DNA from: Lucifuga dentata
Taxonomy: Eukaryota; Chordata; Actinopteri; Ophidiiformes; Bythitidae
Direction: 5' to 3'
NCBI GenBank assembly: GCA_014773175.1
Contig: VXCM01000496.1
Location: 248,001-312,000 of the forward strand
DNA: 64,000 bases
Every line of letters starts with the position of its first letter. Position 1 is the stretch's first letter. A program made the translations under genes and the position numbers. Shown here piece by piece: positions 45,501-58,867 of this stretch. Under the pieces are notes generated by a model, which ran no database searches, was not told the DNA's origin, and saw nothing but the letters and a program-made list of their open reading frames with translations.

Positions 45501-46583
45501 ACTTTCATACACACACATTTCCTCTCGGGGACTAGCTGGAAAGGGGTTCGGCAATAGCACACTCTGATACAATCAGGACCACTGATCTAATTCCCTCTTG
45601 TCCATCTACACACACACATTCAATTTGTTAGGACACTTAGAGAAGTCTCTGGTGAGGTGTTTGTCTGACTATCTCTCTGGCATTGGGCCTCATGGTTTCA
45701 GCTAATATGTGCACAAGTGTGAGTATGTGTGCATGCTCACAGCTTTTCGTGTCTAGATGTGTTTTTATCCATGTTCATCAATTAAATATGCATACATTTG
45801 GCTTTCTTGTCACAGCAAAGCAGTGGCTGTGTTCATTCCACAAAAACAGGCAAAAGTTTCTGGCCAACATCACCACACGCAGCAAATCAAAAATCCCTCT
45901 AAAGAATTCTTCTAATACCTGCTCAGCGGTCATCCCTTTAATAGCTCCCCACATTAAAACCTTGTCGCTGCCAGCCTGTCTGCTGGTCCACCAACAAGGT
46001 GACTTCCCCTCCCTCAGAGAAGTATATAGGTCATTCACTCTCTGCTTATGAAACCAGAGTAGATAGGCCAGCCTGCAGTGACTGTGCACCAAAAACTAAA
46101 GAGAGGCAAACAAACATTCCTGAGTCACACTAGTTCAAAAATTATAATATAAATACATTTGAATGAGCAATTATTCTGTTTGGCTTGTCATTTTCATAGC
46201 TTAAATATCCTGCAATAACAGCTACTGTCCATTCAAATGGAGTTTTAAATTATGCTTAGTGTAACATCAGAGGTAAGATCTTGTTAAAGCAAATCACTTA
46301 GACCTGTTAATTCCTGCATACAGAAATGAGTGTCATCATTCATTTTTTACTGACTACACTGAGCCAGACAGCAGAGGACAGTTAATACAGCAGCAGAGGC
46401 AAACTCGCAGATATAATGTTGGGTTACAGACATTCATTTCAGGAATCTGCACTGTATAACAAGATTACATGGCTAAAAAAAAAGTTAGTTCTCATTCTTT
46501 CTGTCTCAACAAGACATTTTAACTTTTTGCACAGAAAAATCTAATCAAAATCATCTGCATTACTATACCTAAAAAAGTTTAGG

Positions 46584-46629
46584 TATCAGAAGTATCCTAT
46601 GCATTTGTGTGCATAGGATACTTCTGATA
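46584..46629. repeat. perfect hairpin, 20-bp arms and 6-base loop
   Basis: Left arm tatcagaagtatcctatgca, loop tttgtg, right arm tgcataggatacttctgata. The arms pair without mismatch. A second small hairpin (tacctaaa...tttaggta, 46567-46586) overlaps its left edge. No known miRNA or element was recognised. Confidence 0.9.
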
Positions 46630-47497
46630 ACTGGAACTACCTTTTTTCTCTTGACCCTCTGTTTCCTCTGTTTCTGGGTACAGTTGCAGAGCTCAATGGA
46701 GCTGACTGCAAAGATCAAAGGTCTCATTCTTCGCTCCAGTTGTTGCTTTTCTTTGCCTTCCTACAAAAACCCCAGGGTAGCAGTTTCATTGTTTTCTGTG
46801 TCCTTTCATCTATAAGATAACACACAAAACTAACAACTGATTTAGCTGCAGTTTATTTCCCCATGAGGATACAGATGAGTACAGGTGGACAATGCTTATT
46901 TCTTCCCACAGAAATATCCAGACAGAAATTTATATCAGTTAGCTAGTTCTGCTCTGCTACTTCTCAGGTCGACATGCTGCTTAACAGGATATTAATCAAA
47001 TGGCAAAAAGAAAGGTGGAAAAACAATGCTAGATGAAGTCCACAGTGTAAAATGTGTTGAGACCAACTACAACTACAACATCAGGACAGATGTTTGAGCT
47101 CAAACTGGCCTCAAGCCTTTTACAAGTAATTTGGATGTCACACTGAGAGCATTCTCCGAATTGTTCAAATATCTCCAATCTCTGTCAGCTGCAGAAGGAA
47201 TGCTAAATCAGCAAAAGCTAAGTCCAGATAGGATGGTTATTTAAGCCAAAGATGTCTCAGAATCAAGAAATAATACATTTGATAATTGCTGCCCTCATTC
47301 CAAACAGGCTCTCTTTTTTAAACTTTGTCAAAACCAGAGTAGTTATGAGTCAATAGGTCAATATGGGTCAGGACGAAAGGCCAAAAGTCATTCAAGTGTA
47401 GCATAACTCAACAAGCAGTTGCCATAGAAACAAAGCCTGAAGTCAGGAAATCTGAAAAAGTAGACATATAAAGTAAGTGGAGGAGCTATAGTTATTC

Positions 47498-47519
47498 TGA
47501 TGTTATCAAGATAACATCA
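47498..47519. repeat. short perfect hairpin, 10-bp arms
   Basis: TGATGTTATC-AA-GATAACATCA. Confidence 0.85.
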
Positions 47520-47713
47520 TTATAGGTGAATAATGGGCCATGAGATGGTTGTACAGTATGCTGTAGTACGTGGTGGGAATGAACTCTCTGACCCACATAA
47601 GTACATTAGCATGGCCAAGTCAGTAAACAAGCAGCTGAACCACAGACAGACGTTTGTTGTTCAGAAAAACAATGTCCTCATCATGCATGTAATGCTGTTT
47701 GACACACACATGT

Positions 47714-47741
47714 ACACACACACACACACACACACACACAC
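47714..47741. repeat. (CA)14 microsatellite
   Basis: CA units followed by cgtaccg. Confidence 0.9.
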
Positions 47742-48072
47742 GTACCGTTCAGCCACCTACTTAAAAGATAAATTTGTGTATGAGTGTGTGTGCCTGTGTG
47801 CAAGCAGACACTGGCTCGTTCATTCTAGAGGCCTCTTATCATAAGGATAGTTCAGACAAGTCCAACACAGCCTCCCTGAACCTGCCCTTCATAAAGAGAA
47901 GCATCATTGACTCTGCAAAAAACCAGCTTCCATAGTGCCATAACACTCTAAAGTTTGACCTACAATCGTTTTGTAAAACACAGGTAGATTTCTTTGTTGG
48001 CATGTTGAAAAATGCATGGGTAGATTTGTAGATTTGTTTTAATGACACAAGGGAATGAGAGAGGGAGGGAGG

Positions 48073-48074
<2 letters not shown>

Positions 48075-48121
<47 letters not shown>
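48075..48121. repeat. (GA)n microsatellite
   Basis: About 23 GA units after a GGGAGGGAGGG lead. Confidence 0.95.
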
Positions 48122-48124
<3 letters not shown>

Positions 48125-50312
48125 AAAAAGCTTACATAACCATGGGCAGACAGCATAAACATTAGGTTGACACCCACTCACTGCCTCTCAAAGGGAGAGA
48201 GGTCTTATGGATAGTGTTAGAGAGGCACCAGAGAATTATTTTTCCTGGTGAAGGTGACCCTGGCATTGGGCAGAGTACCTGAGCATACAGAAATATGAGA
48301 TTTCCTCTTTGCCAGGCTTGTGTTACACCTGTGTTAAGGTTACAGTACAATTATTCCGACTGGCTGCCTCATATGGTTAACTATGGAGCAACAAATTCAC
48401 ACATAATAATAATGTGGATGAGCGTTGCACATTCCATTTGAGCAAAATAGGATTTTCACTCGCTATTTTCAATTTTCTTTATGTTTTATAGTAATAATAC
48501 GATGTTGGAAGACTAAAAATACAGGACACCAAAGACTATTTCACCATAAACTAAAATGTGAAGTTGCTGTCTGATAATATCTGGTATCCAGGCAGTGATT
48601 GCATTCCTTGTTTCAGATTCCAAGCTGTTGTGTCGTCTCTTCACCAAAGCTTATTCCTACAAACTTTAACTGACCTTTAACGGCAAACCACAGTTGTTTT
48701 TCTCCTATAAATCCACTGCTTCGAGAGTAAACAAAAAAATGAGACAAGTCATAGAATGCACGCACACACAGTCCTCTTCATGTGGATTCACACTAGTACA
48801 GTGTCATTCACATCTACACACACAGTATCCAGTGATTTGTATTCTTGCTTTAAACAACATGTCTGAAGCTGTAATCTTTAAATGCTGTGAACAGCTACAA
48901 ACTACAGACATGTTGGATACCTTTAGGGCAGCAGGATGATGATGCAGGATGACTCAACTTTTAGAACTACCTGGAGCTGGTTGACCATTTTGACTTCATG
49001 TCAATCACTCCCTGTCAAAAGCAGGGAATGAAGTTTATCACCTGAGATTGTGGCTATGCAGGAAAGAATGCATGCAGATTGTAAATCTCAGGGAGATGTG
49101 GCAGGCTGTTATTATCATGGTTAGAAACCACAGTAATTCCTTGCTATCGAGAGTTATATGAAACAAGAGGCTGATTACATCCACACAGGAAAAATCAGGC
49201 CTGACTCATACATAATGTTTTTCTGTGTGACATGACAGACTCCACTGATGCTCATGTGCATATATGTTCATATATGTTGGTATGCATGTCTCATATATTT
49301 CTCATAGAGCACCTAAAATGACAATAATGTAGTGCTCTTGCTGCTATCTGTGTAATTGAGGAGCAGGAAAAGAATGAGTCGCTTCACAGTTTGCAGGGTC
49401 AATGCACCCACTCATTCATTTTAACCAAACACACTGCAGTTTTCATGACACAAAAAGAATAAACTGGGATTAAGATCTGCACTACTGCTGGGAACTCCCT
49501 GCATGTGTCTGGATAATGCTACAAAGAATGGTTTTTGGTGTAAAATCATACAGATTACCTCCAAAAATATAGAATGTTACAGTGAATAAGAAATGGCATA
49601 CTATTTAATTCCTTGTCTGATCTTATGTGAATATTATAATCTCACGTTTTTGTGAATTTTTGAAATGTAGGAATAATGGCCACAGCAATAACGTACTGCT
49701 CAGTGACTGGAATTGAACAAACTTTACAGATACTATTTTCAGATGGCCATGACAAAAAATGCTACAGTGAAACTCCTTGAAATTCTAATAGTCAGTGATA
49801 ATCATAATTTTATTTGAGTGGTCTGAATTTTGAGAGTTTTTAAATTAAGGAGTAACAATTACAACAATAAAAAAAAGTCTAACCACACTGTGATTATAAT
49901 TGCTTTCCACTGAATTTTATGCCACAGTAAAATTTCTTAAAATGTATCATTTTAATAGTCAAAGACACTATCAGAGTATCTGTGACGATCATGTCTGAGA
50001 TCATATCCTTGACACTTTTAATGAAGTGTTTTTTGAAAACAGAAAGAAAGAGAAATCAGATCTCTTATAAAGTCCTACATGCAATTAGAGCCTTTAAAGT
50101 CTGGTTTTTAATATTTTGAAGGACATTCCTTTCAGAAATGCAAAATTCCTGTTTCTTTTATCCAGGCTCTTTTATGTCACAGTATCTAAAAATTTAAATT
50201 TCTGTACCAGAATCAGCATGAAAATGACTAAACAGCACCCTCTACAGGTGTTATGCCACTTTAAGGTGGACCAGAAAATTTGAAGAAGTAGCTGGTGAAG
50301 CTTCTTATTAAA

Positions 50313-50345
50313 AAGGAAGGAAGGAAGGAAGGAAGGAAGGAAGGA
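50313..50345. repeat. (GGAA)8 microsatellite
   Basis: About eight GGAA units. GGAA is the core of ETS-factor sites, but there is no evidence that it is functional here. Confidence 0.9.
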
Positions 50346-51949
50346 AATTGTTGGGTCACCAGTAATTGTAGCATGGTGGTCATGGCCACCCCTTGATGTC
50401 ACCTTGTTGGAAATACATTTGATTATACACATGTCATTAATTTATTCACAATTTGTGGGTAAAGTCATAACGTATTAGTAGTTTGGCAGTGGGGTTCAAG
50501 TTTTAAATGAGAAACCATTTTGAAATGAAATATTGTCTGATATAACCTGGTTGACAAAACAAGAGTTTCTTATTTCATGCCCATGAAAACAATCCTGCTC
50601 TTCATTTATGTGGCTCTGCAGTAGCCCTAACAAATCTGATTAAGCCCTGATCACTGTTTGATCGACTGTGAAAAACTTCATGTACTCCTCAAACCAATTC
50701 CTTACTGAACCCCAAAGTTTCTGTTTTTAGCACTAAGTTCCCAAGAACTTGCTGAAAAAGTCATACTCTATCAAACTCCTGAGCATCCAGAAACAGCTGT
50801 GAACACAATTCAGCTGACTTGCTGAAAAATACACCACTGGGCATCAGGCTGATTTTCAGGCATGGGAAACAGAGAGACAATGCAAGCAAGGAGGCCGGTG
50901 ATAAACACTAAATGTTCGAAAAGGAACATGAAAAAACAGTTCATGACTTAAATCTCATTTTCACCCTTAACAAAAACCAACATGTTAACAATAAACATAA
51001 GCATGGTGGTTGGCGTAAATCTAACTAAATAGAAGAAAGGGAGCCTGTTTTCACCATCTTTATGCAATATGGCTCATAATTTACTCTATCTTGGTCCCAT
51101 GAATGTCTGTAAACATGAATGGACCACTTCAAAGCTACACTGCTAAAACTGATTTAGCTACAGACCTAAATCCTTTATTTTAAGTGGCAGGGGTGAACTT
51201 AAGATCTGGCTTCCCTTGTGTCCACATTTCAACCCTATTTATAGCTTATTTTGACTTCTCCATACATACCTCGCTCCTTATGGATGTGTCTAGACCTGAT
51301 CCAGGACCTTCTCAGTACACCAGGTGACCTCCAAACTCAGCTTAGAGGACCTTGGGCAAATAAAAAAAACATATCCCTATAGAGGCTGATTATCTTTAAG
51401 GGATCAATTCTGGCCTGAGCTGCCTCCACTACACACTCCTTACGTCTTCTATCCTCTTTGTAGCTGGAGTTAGCAGAGAGTTACACTCCTGTTTGTTCAC
51501 ACTTGATAGGGTCCAGTCAATGGGATTACTTTATAGTATAGTACAAACTACCAAAAATACACTCACAAAGGGTGATATTCTTATCCCCTCATGTATGTAA
51601 ATGGAGGCAGACAAAGCATTAGAAACACACCTTTCTATGTAATGCACTAGTGTTCATGTATTCAATGTATATAATTTAAAAAGTTAGGTTAATGCAGCTT
51701 AACACCTGCTTCAACCTTACATGTAATTCTTACACATTCCCCACACATTCACATATTCATGCTTAAGTGAGTCCAATAAGCCAGTGTTAAAACAGCAGCA
51801 GTGTCACAATTACATGAACTATGGGCAATGTACACTTCTTTGACTTACGCATTTTATCCAGATTTGACAGCTGCCAATGTTAATAATTAATATCAATATT
51901 ACAGTATAATTGTGGCTTATATTTAGTTTTATTTTTTAAAATTGAACAG

Positions 51950-52444
51950 TACAAGACCATAACTGTGACTTTGCATGTTTGAGCCCAATATATACTAGGC
52001 CAGATCCCCTAAGCTTTCAAAATAAATTGTTCAAGTGACACACCCACCTTAAAATTCGATGCCTGCTAACACCTAAGCACGATTGTAGAAGGTACGATCA
52101 TTATCACATCATTCCTCTGTAAAAACCATCTTCTCCTGGGACTATAATCCCTGGTGGAGATATACATTTTCTTCCGTGTAGCTCAGTGTTGGATTTGTAT
52201 TGAAACGCTAAAATTGTTACTTTGACAAAAAGTTTTATAGACATTTTGTTAACTGTGAAGGATTACCTATCTCAAGCAGGTTTCAAGGCTCTACAAGGAT
52301 TTTAATAGCGTCTTAGAATGAACTGAAACCAATGGCAGTCTTGAAGGTAGGAAAAAAAAATGTAAAACTTAGCACTCCAGTAGTAGTAGTATGTGATTGT
52401 ATTTATTGGGCTCAAATGTGCAAAATTACTGTGTGGTTCTTTAA
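51950..52444 (+). mobile_element. MITE family A, copy 5
   Basis: It starts tacaagaccataactgtgac, then gcatgtttgagcccaatata, ttcaagtgacacacccacct, attacctatctcaagcaggt, gaatgaactgaaaccaatgg and cagtcttgaaggtagg, and ends attgggctcaaatgtgcaaa...GTGGTTCTTTAA. Same orientation as copies 1 and 3. TA is present at both borders. Confidence 0.82.
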
Positions 52445-52844
52445 AAACCAGGTGAAAATTGATGAGGGAAAACAATACTGGAAAATAGAGAAAAGATTAT
52501 AAAAAATGGTGCATGCAGTACTCAGTACTTAAACATCTCTTATTTTGTTCACTTACTTTGAGGAAATCTGGTGCACAGTCTTGTGGTAATCAGGAAATCC
52601 CACTGTGCCAGTACCATTTCATTGCCATTTCAGGCTGACTGCTGTGGACTAACAACAGGCTGAGCTGAGGCAGAGCAGAGCGCTTTTAGACTCTGTCTCC
52701 ACACAGACACATGTATGCACTCAGTTAATGCTGCCACATACAATTAACAGCTCGATTGCATTTTCCTTCCATTTTTCTCTCCGTGCTCTATTACTGGTAG
52801 CAACGTCTCAGCTGTCCTAGATGACCTTGTTTGCTTTAAAGTAT

Positions 52845-52848
<4 letters not shown>

Positions 52849-52880
<32 letters not shown>
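52849..52880. repeat. poly-A run
   Basis: 32 consecutive A after atggt. Confidence 0.95.
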
Positions 52881-52883
<3 letters not shown>

Positions 52884-54526
52884 CCTTTTCAACCAGGAAA
52901 GACAACAATGTTTGGGTGTAGGGAAAAAAAAATCTGAGTCAAAATTGGTTTAAGAATTGGTTCCCTTTAACCCTTTGGGTAAAGCGTAATAATCATTGGG
53001 TACAGACCAAAATTACTTAACTGGCATTTGGGTTGATTTTAACCACTCAAAGCTGTAACTCCAAATCAAACTCACAACACTTGTTTCATCTAAACCACTC
53101 TCCACATGTTGCTTATTGGTCCAGCTGACAAATGCTGAGCTCAATCAATTTTCAGTGGATGTTTTTGGAAACTATCTCACAGCAGAAACTAAGCTTGGTA
53201 TAAAATACATTAAAATAAATGTAAAAACACTAGAGGAGAGGGGGCAACATCATCAGCTAGTGTAGTTGCCTGGATCACTAGACCTAATCACAAAATTGAC
53301 ACTGATTGAAAACACTTGACATATTCTGTCTGCACTATATATATTTTTTTATTCATTCATTGACTATATTATTCATAAAATAAAGCTGAAGGTCAGTATG
53401 TAAAAATTTAAAACCTTGAAAACCAAATGAGCTACATCTGAGGCTCCAGAGGAATCAAATGTGCCAGATAATGTCTTATTCAAAAGCCGACCTTTTCCTT
53501 TCCTTTATGGTTCAAAAGACCTCACTCTGAATGTAGGTTAATGTACACTGGCGCTGACACATGTTGCCAGCAACCCTACGCATTAACTGTCACATGTAAT
53601 CATCTTCAACACCCACAGTCATTTAAAATTCTGCTGGGACAAACATGGAGGAAGAGTAGGCCGAGAGGCCGGCAAGCACTGTGCAAAAGGGATCTGCTGC
53701 AAAAACAAATACTAGTATGTCAACATACAATGCACTACTGAGGGCTAAATATAGCAATGGGGTTCCCAAGCGGATCTGCCTGAGGTGTTTATTGTATGTA
53801 TAGTTAATAGATGACTACCTCAGTAAAGTCACTCGGTATGAAACCGCAATCTCGAGAAGTGGGCTATGTACTAGATTCTAAGCCAAAAGTCTGGTTGGCT
53901 AGCAGCCAGGTGGTTAGCACCACGACAGCACATTCTGCATGTTAGCTCAAGAACTGCTGAGAACTGCTCTCCAGTCAACTTCTCCATATGATCTGACAGG
54001 TTCAGCAGCAGTCAAGCAGGGGTATACCCAGCTAGAAGTTCTGCCAGCACACAACCACTTAGCTTAAACTATGATTACTGCAACCATCAAGGCAGCCGAA
54101 CATGTAAAGAATGAAAACACAGCAGTACATGAACTGCAATGCTGAGAAGCTTAATGCATACCATTTTTGTTCATTTTATTGTCTTACATGGGAACCCAGG
54201 CTTGTTCCTTTTAATGCAAGCCACATTTTTCTAATAGGTCAACTTAAAGATTCTGACCTCACAAGTACAAAAGGTCCCACACGTGGTACAAAATGCAAAA
54301 GAAAAAGAACGTTAGAGGGCAAAGACAAGCATAAGTGCATACACACATAATGTCTGGCCAAACTAAATGTGTCTGCGCAATGACCTTTTTCAAATTCACT
54401 GTGTTCACCTCCAAAGGATTATAGGCCCAGATGGCCACTGGATGAACAATGCAACACCTGCTGAGGGACACTGTGCAATTAGGTTCTCACAAAATCTACT
54501 GCAACAGAAAAACTCAGTCTAGACAA

Positions 54527-54716
54527 TGGACTATCAAAGGAACATATATGTAACTCCAGATCTATGTAACTCTAACTACTACAGTATAATTCAAAGCTTT
54601 AGTTTATGCTAGATCTTGGACTATCAAAGGAACACATATGTGCCCTAACTCAAGTTCTATGTAACACTAACTACCACAGTATAATCCAAAGTTTTAATTA
54701 AATACTAGATTTGAAA
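54527..54716. repeat. diverged two-copy tandem duplication, about 90-bp unit
   Basis: Copy 1 begins at 54527 and copy 2 at 54617, both with tggactatcaaaggaaca. Shared later blocks are tctatgtaac(t/a)ctaacta and acagtataat(t/c)caaag. Differences and small indels are frequent, so it is older than the duplication at 40026. Confidence 0.8.
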
Positions 54717-56755
54717 TCAAGCTCAGTCCTTCCAGCATGGGTAATACTGTGCCTGGGGGTGTTTGTATGTTTCCAGCAGCAAGAAATTGTATTTGTGAAG
54801 AATTTTGTCTGCAATAACTTTCATTCCGATTCATACAGTCTTATTTTTCAAAATAATAACCTGAACTTTAAAGCTGCAATCAGCAATGTTCCACAAATTG
54901 AAATTAAAGCAAAACTGATTTAAAAAACAAAACAAAAAAACAAATCTGATTTCACTTTGTAAAGTGGTCTTTAATGTTATCCAGTAAAAATGTTTTGAAC
55001 AACCAGGTAACATGAATGACTATTACTTATTTGAATGATAAAGTTAGCCAACAATACTGGCCTGGTGAAACCTGACACACCAGATCAACATTTCTCTATT
55101 TTCTCATTTTAGACAGAGTCACACACCACTTGAAATATGAAACAAGTTGGATGACACCAAAACACCTGCACTGGGGAATGGCTCAGCAAAGAGGAAACAG
55201 GGCTACTGGCTGGTTTCAGTTAGGTAATGTCTTTAAAGGAAGTATAGAGCTCAAGATCCTTGCCACACAGCTAAGAAGCACTTTGGTGCACAAAAGTAAA
55301 GATGGACGGCACGTCTGCACATTGTCTTTCTTACACCTCTACCTTTAGATATGCATCAGACCCCTTATCATCACCACACAGCATATTACAATAACACTTT
55401 TCTTTTCACATCTTGGCTATTGTGTAAAGACAGAGGGGGTGGGTGGGGAAATGCTGTTTTCGAGGAACGCAACTCACATCCATGCCTCTTCATATCACTG
55501 CACATATATATCATACAGTACAAAACACAATCACCTGTTCAAAACAACAAGCTAAAAATAACATCAGTCATTGCAACCTTGACTCAGATGAGAGTTGCCT
55601 CACATATGGCTGACTACTGATGTATATTTAATAAGGTGTTAGATTTGCAGTGGTGCGTGTGGCTGCCCTTTCAGAGCAGGCACTCATGTCACCTTTTTGG
55701 GCCAGTCATTTCCAGTGATGTCAGATGATAGGACAGACCGGAGGAGTAAAACGAATAGGCAAGTGAAAGACGGAGAATTAAAAAGGGAATGAGCAAGAAA
55801 AGAGGAGCAGACATATTTAAATTGTGTGTTTGGTGGATTTATGGGTATTTGCTTTTTTGCTGCATAATTCTGAGACGTAAACACTTATCTTGCTCATAGC
55901 CTGCATTTAACCAAGTATATTGAGAGTTTGAGTCAAGTGTTCAATAGTTAAGCTTATAATATGTAATTAAACTGTCCTTTCAACCATTCTTCTTAATATG
56001 TCTATCAACATACAGTAGCAGGTACATACTGTACATGTCCCACCAAGTTATAATTCCCTTCACGGTGCACTTTTAATAAATCATAACACCAGGCTTTGCC
56101 GCTAAGACACTCTGTTCAAATAAAACATTCACCCAACCACATACTCCTGGGGCTCAGAATATCTCCCACATTTTCCATCTGAGGGAAATATTGTCGATTC
56201 AGAAGTTTTTCTCTTTCCGCTCTCCGCTGCTCTTCCCTTCACTGTCTTGTGTATACACTACATCTCATTGTTTGAGGTGTATGAAACTCTGAGTATTAGG
56301 GTAAATACATGACATCTTGAGCTCCTCTCATAAATATTTAAGAATGGGAGACAGGTCTCAGGTGTAAGGAGAGGGAAGGGAAAACATTGAATATGATGTA
56401 TGTACAGTGTGTCTTATTTGGGAGTGACTGCTGATTTTGCTATAATGAAGATTGAAAATAAGGAAATATAATACAATGCTATTGCAGGGTCTAGCTTTTA
56501 AGAATGGTTCTAGAGATGGATCTTTTTCTTAAAGAAGTTGCTTTTTATGAGCAGGAGTTTAGTCTCCAGTGACATTCGGAGCTCTTAAACTAGGGGCCAT
56601 GGGGATTTACACTGTGAACAAAAGATTCCCTGCTGATAAACAGGCTTTGTGCAGCCTGTAGCTCTGCATTTCTATCTATGCACTGTTCTGCTTCATGTTG
56701 CGAAACCCATCACCGCTAATGAGTGGCTTTACAGGAGGAAATAGAGCGTAACTAT

Positions 56756-56790
56756 TTTTTTTTTTTTTTTTGNTTTTTTTTTTTTTTTTA
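56756..56790. repeat. poly-T with single N
   Basis: T run, G, N at 56773, T run. Confidence 0.9.
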
Positions 56791-57644
56791 GAGGTGACAA
56801 TACAAAGATATGGAATTGGGAAGGAAGAAGGAAGAATTGCAAAGTCTCTCAATCACATCAAATATGCCTTCTACCAAAACCTGAGTGGCACCTACGTCCA
56901 GATTTCTGACACCATATACTGTGCAGCACATTGACAGCTTTTCTATGTGCCACTGACTCCTCTTATGTACTCTGCCCCCAGGGTCTGTCTGTCCACAGAG
57001 GCTTTATATGAGAAAGCCTGTCATAACCGCCATGTTCGACTGTAAAGCATGCCCATTTCTTTGGGATCCCCCGCCAATTCATACAAACTCTAGTTACAGT
57101 AAACTCTGAAGAAGTGCCAGGCTGCTCTGAACAAATCTGTCACCACCAAATCCCCCAGGGAGCCAGAGGTCATAATTTCCATTTAACACCTACTGCTCCT
57201 GCACATACAGTATGCTACAGTTTATAGCCTCCTGCACGTGTATACAGCTCTGAGCACACATGTAAAATGGAGCTGTAAAAAGCCAAAAAGGTCCAAACCT
57301 GAAGGCCTCTACTGTCTTACTGTCTGTAAGTTACAGATACATACTTCTTAAGCTTTAAGATTCTCTACTATTCTAAATAAATCAGCAACTGGCCCATCAG
57401 AAGTTCATTTACAAAAACAAATTACTATTTTTCACTATTAAATTATAGTTTTAATTTTGCAATCCTGGTAATTTAAATCAAAGTTCATTACTTGTGTTTT
57501 GCTCATTTATTTCTATTTCTTTATTGAAATAACATACATGAACTGTTTAATTGCATGCTGTGGCATTATTGCATTTGATGTTTGGATTGTTTTGGTATCC
57601 ATGTGTGTCCACAATGTCAAGCAAAACACCGATGCATTTACAAC

Positions 57645-57830
57645 CATCCATCCATCCATCCACTTTCTGTACCCGTTTGTCCTGTTAAGGGTCACGGGGG
57701 AGCTGGAGCCTATCCCAGCAGTCATAGGGCGAGAGGNACCCGTTTGTCCTGTTAAGGGTCACGGGGGAGCTGGAGCCTATCCCAGCAGTCATAGGGCGAG
57801 AGGAGGGGTACACCCTGGATAGATCGCCAA
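57645..57830 (+). repeat. fish 'tccatccatcc' dispersed repeat (family D), + orientation
   Basis: catccatccatccatccactt, then gtacccgtttgtcctgttaa, gagctggagcctatcccagc, agtcatagggcgagagg and aggggtacaccctggata. A 66-bp part is present twice around a single N (57671-57736 and 57738-57803), which is best explained as an assembly error. Confidence 0.85.
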
Positions 57831-57889
57831 TTGTAGGGCTATTTATAATCATATTCAGACAATTGTAAAAATCTAATTATTACCCGTAA

Positions 57890-58115
57890 CACTGTTTTTT
57901 AGCAGGACTACTCAAAAAGTTCTTAACCAATTTTGACGTGGTAGAAGGCTGTGGCCTGACTGAGACAAAACCCCATTCAATTTTGATGGCAATCTGCATC
58001 CAGAGACGATCCAGGAATTTTTAAAATGATTTCTGAACATTGTGAGACTGAGACTTTCAAATCTTTGTCAGTTTCTTCAAAAGTAATACACCAATTCCAG
58101 TGGAAAAAAGTAGCC
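57890..58115 (+). repeat. dispersed repeat family B, copy 4 (partial)
   Basis: agcaggactactcaaaaagt, tcttaaccaattttgacgtg, gtagaaggctgtggcctgac, gatggcaatctgcatccaga and attgtgagactgagac match the internal order of the copy at 16363. The ends are missing. Confidence 0.6.
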
Positions 58116-58808
58116 ATTTAAAAAGGCAGTAAGTAATATCACAATATCATCAACAACACTTTCTCACTATGTTTGAACTCCTCTTTCAGTAATCTTTGCT
58201 GATCTGACTCAGCCTTGTTCTCTCATTTATTGTTAAGGGCTAACTCTGGCATGCTTCTGAAAGGTCCTTGCCCCGGCTGCTGCTCCTTCACCATGGCTGT
58301 GTAAACACACATGCTTCCTCAGCTGTTTCCTCAGCCTCTGCTCCTTCATATCTCTCCTCTTTACAAAACTCACCCTGTGTAGATTACCCCTGTAACATCT
58401 GCCTCCTGCTGAGTTACTACTCCTAGCGTAGTATGTAGTAATGTATGCCATCATGAATAGAAGCCAAATATCAACATTAGCTTCATGCTGGAGACTTAAC
58501 ATTTTTATTATACACCTGAGGCATTTATTTAGCTGAACTATTTTTTTTTTTTTTTTTTTTTTTTACTCATTGCAGCCCAAAGCCCTTTGTGACTGTTTTG
58601 ACCATGCAAAGAACGATTTGAAAAGTTGTTTTCCCTTGTGATAGCATTAGTCGTAAATGAATCTGTCTGAGACTGTTGCCCTTGGCTCTCAATCACAAGT
58701 AATACACTCACTGCTGATTTAATAGAGCTAGAATGGCTGCCATAGTGCTGTGATGCTACATGTCATTCTCTGAAAATATTTGTTAGGGCATGACCTCCCT
58801 TCTCATTG

Positions 58809-58810
<2 letters not shown>

Positions 58811-58864
<54 letters not shown>
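58811..58864. repeat. (CT)27 microsatellite
   Basis: Uninterrupted CT units. Confidence 0.95.

Positions 58865-58867
<3 letters not shown>

Noticed and set aside
45778..46092. Overlapping 104- and 122-codon frames on opposite strands
   Set aside because: Sequence complexity is normal, but no domain or splice logic was seen. Could be conserved noncoding DNA; I cannot support a gene.
50313..50345. GGAA repeat as an ETS-type enhancer
   Set aside because: Such repeats are common by slippage, and nothing nearby supports a regulatory role.
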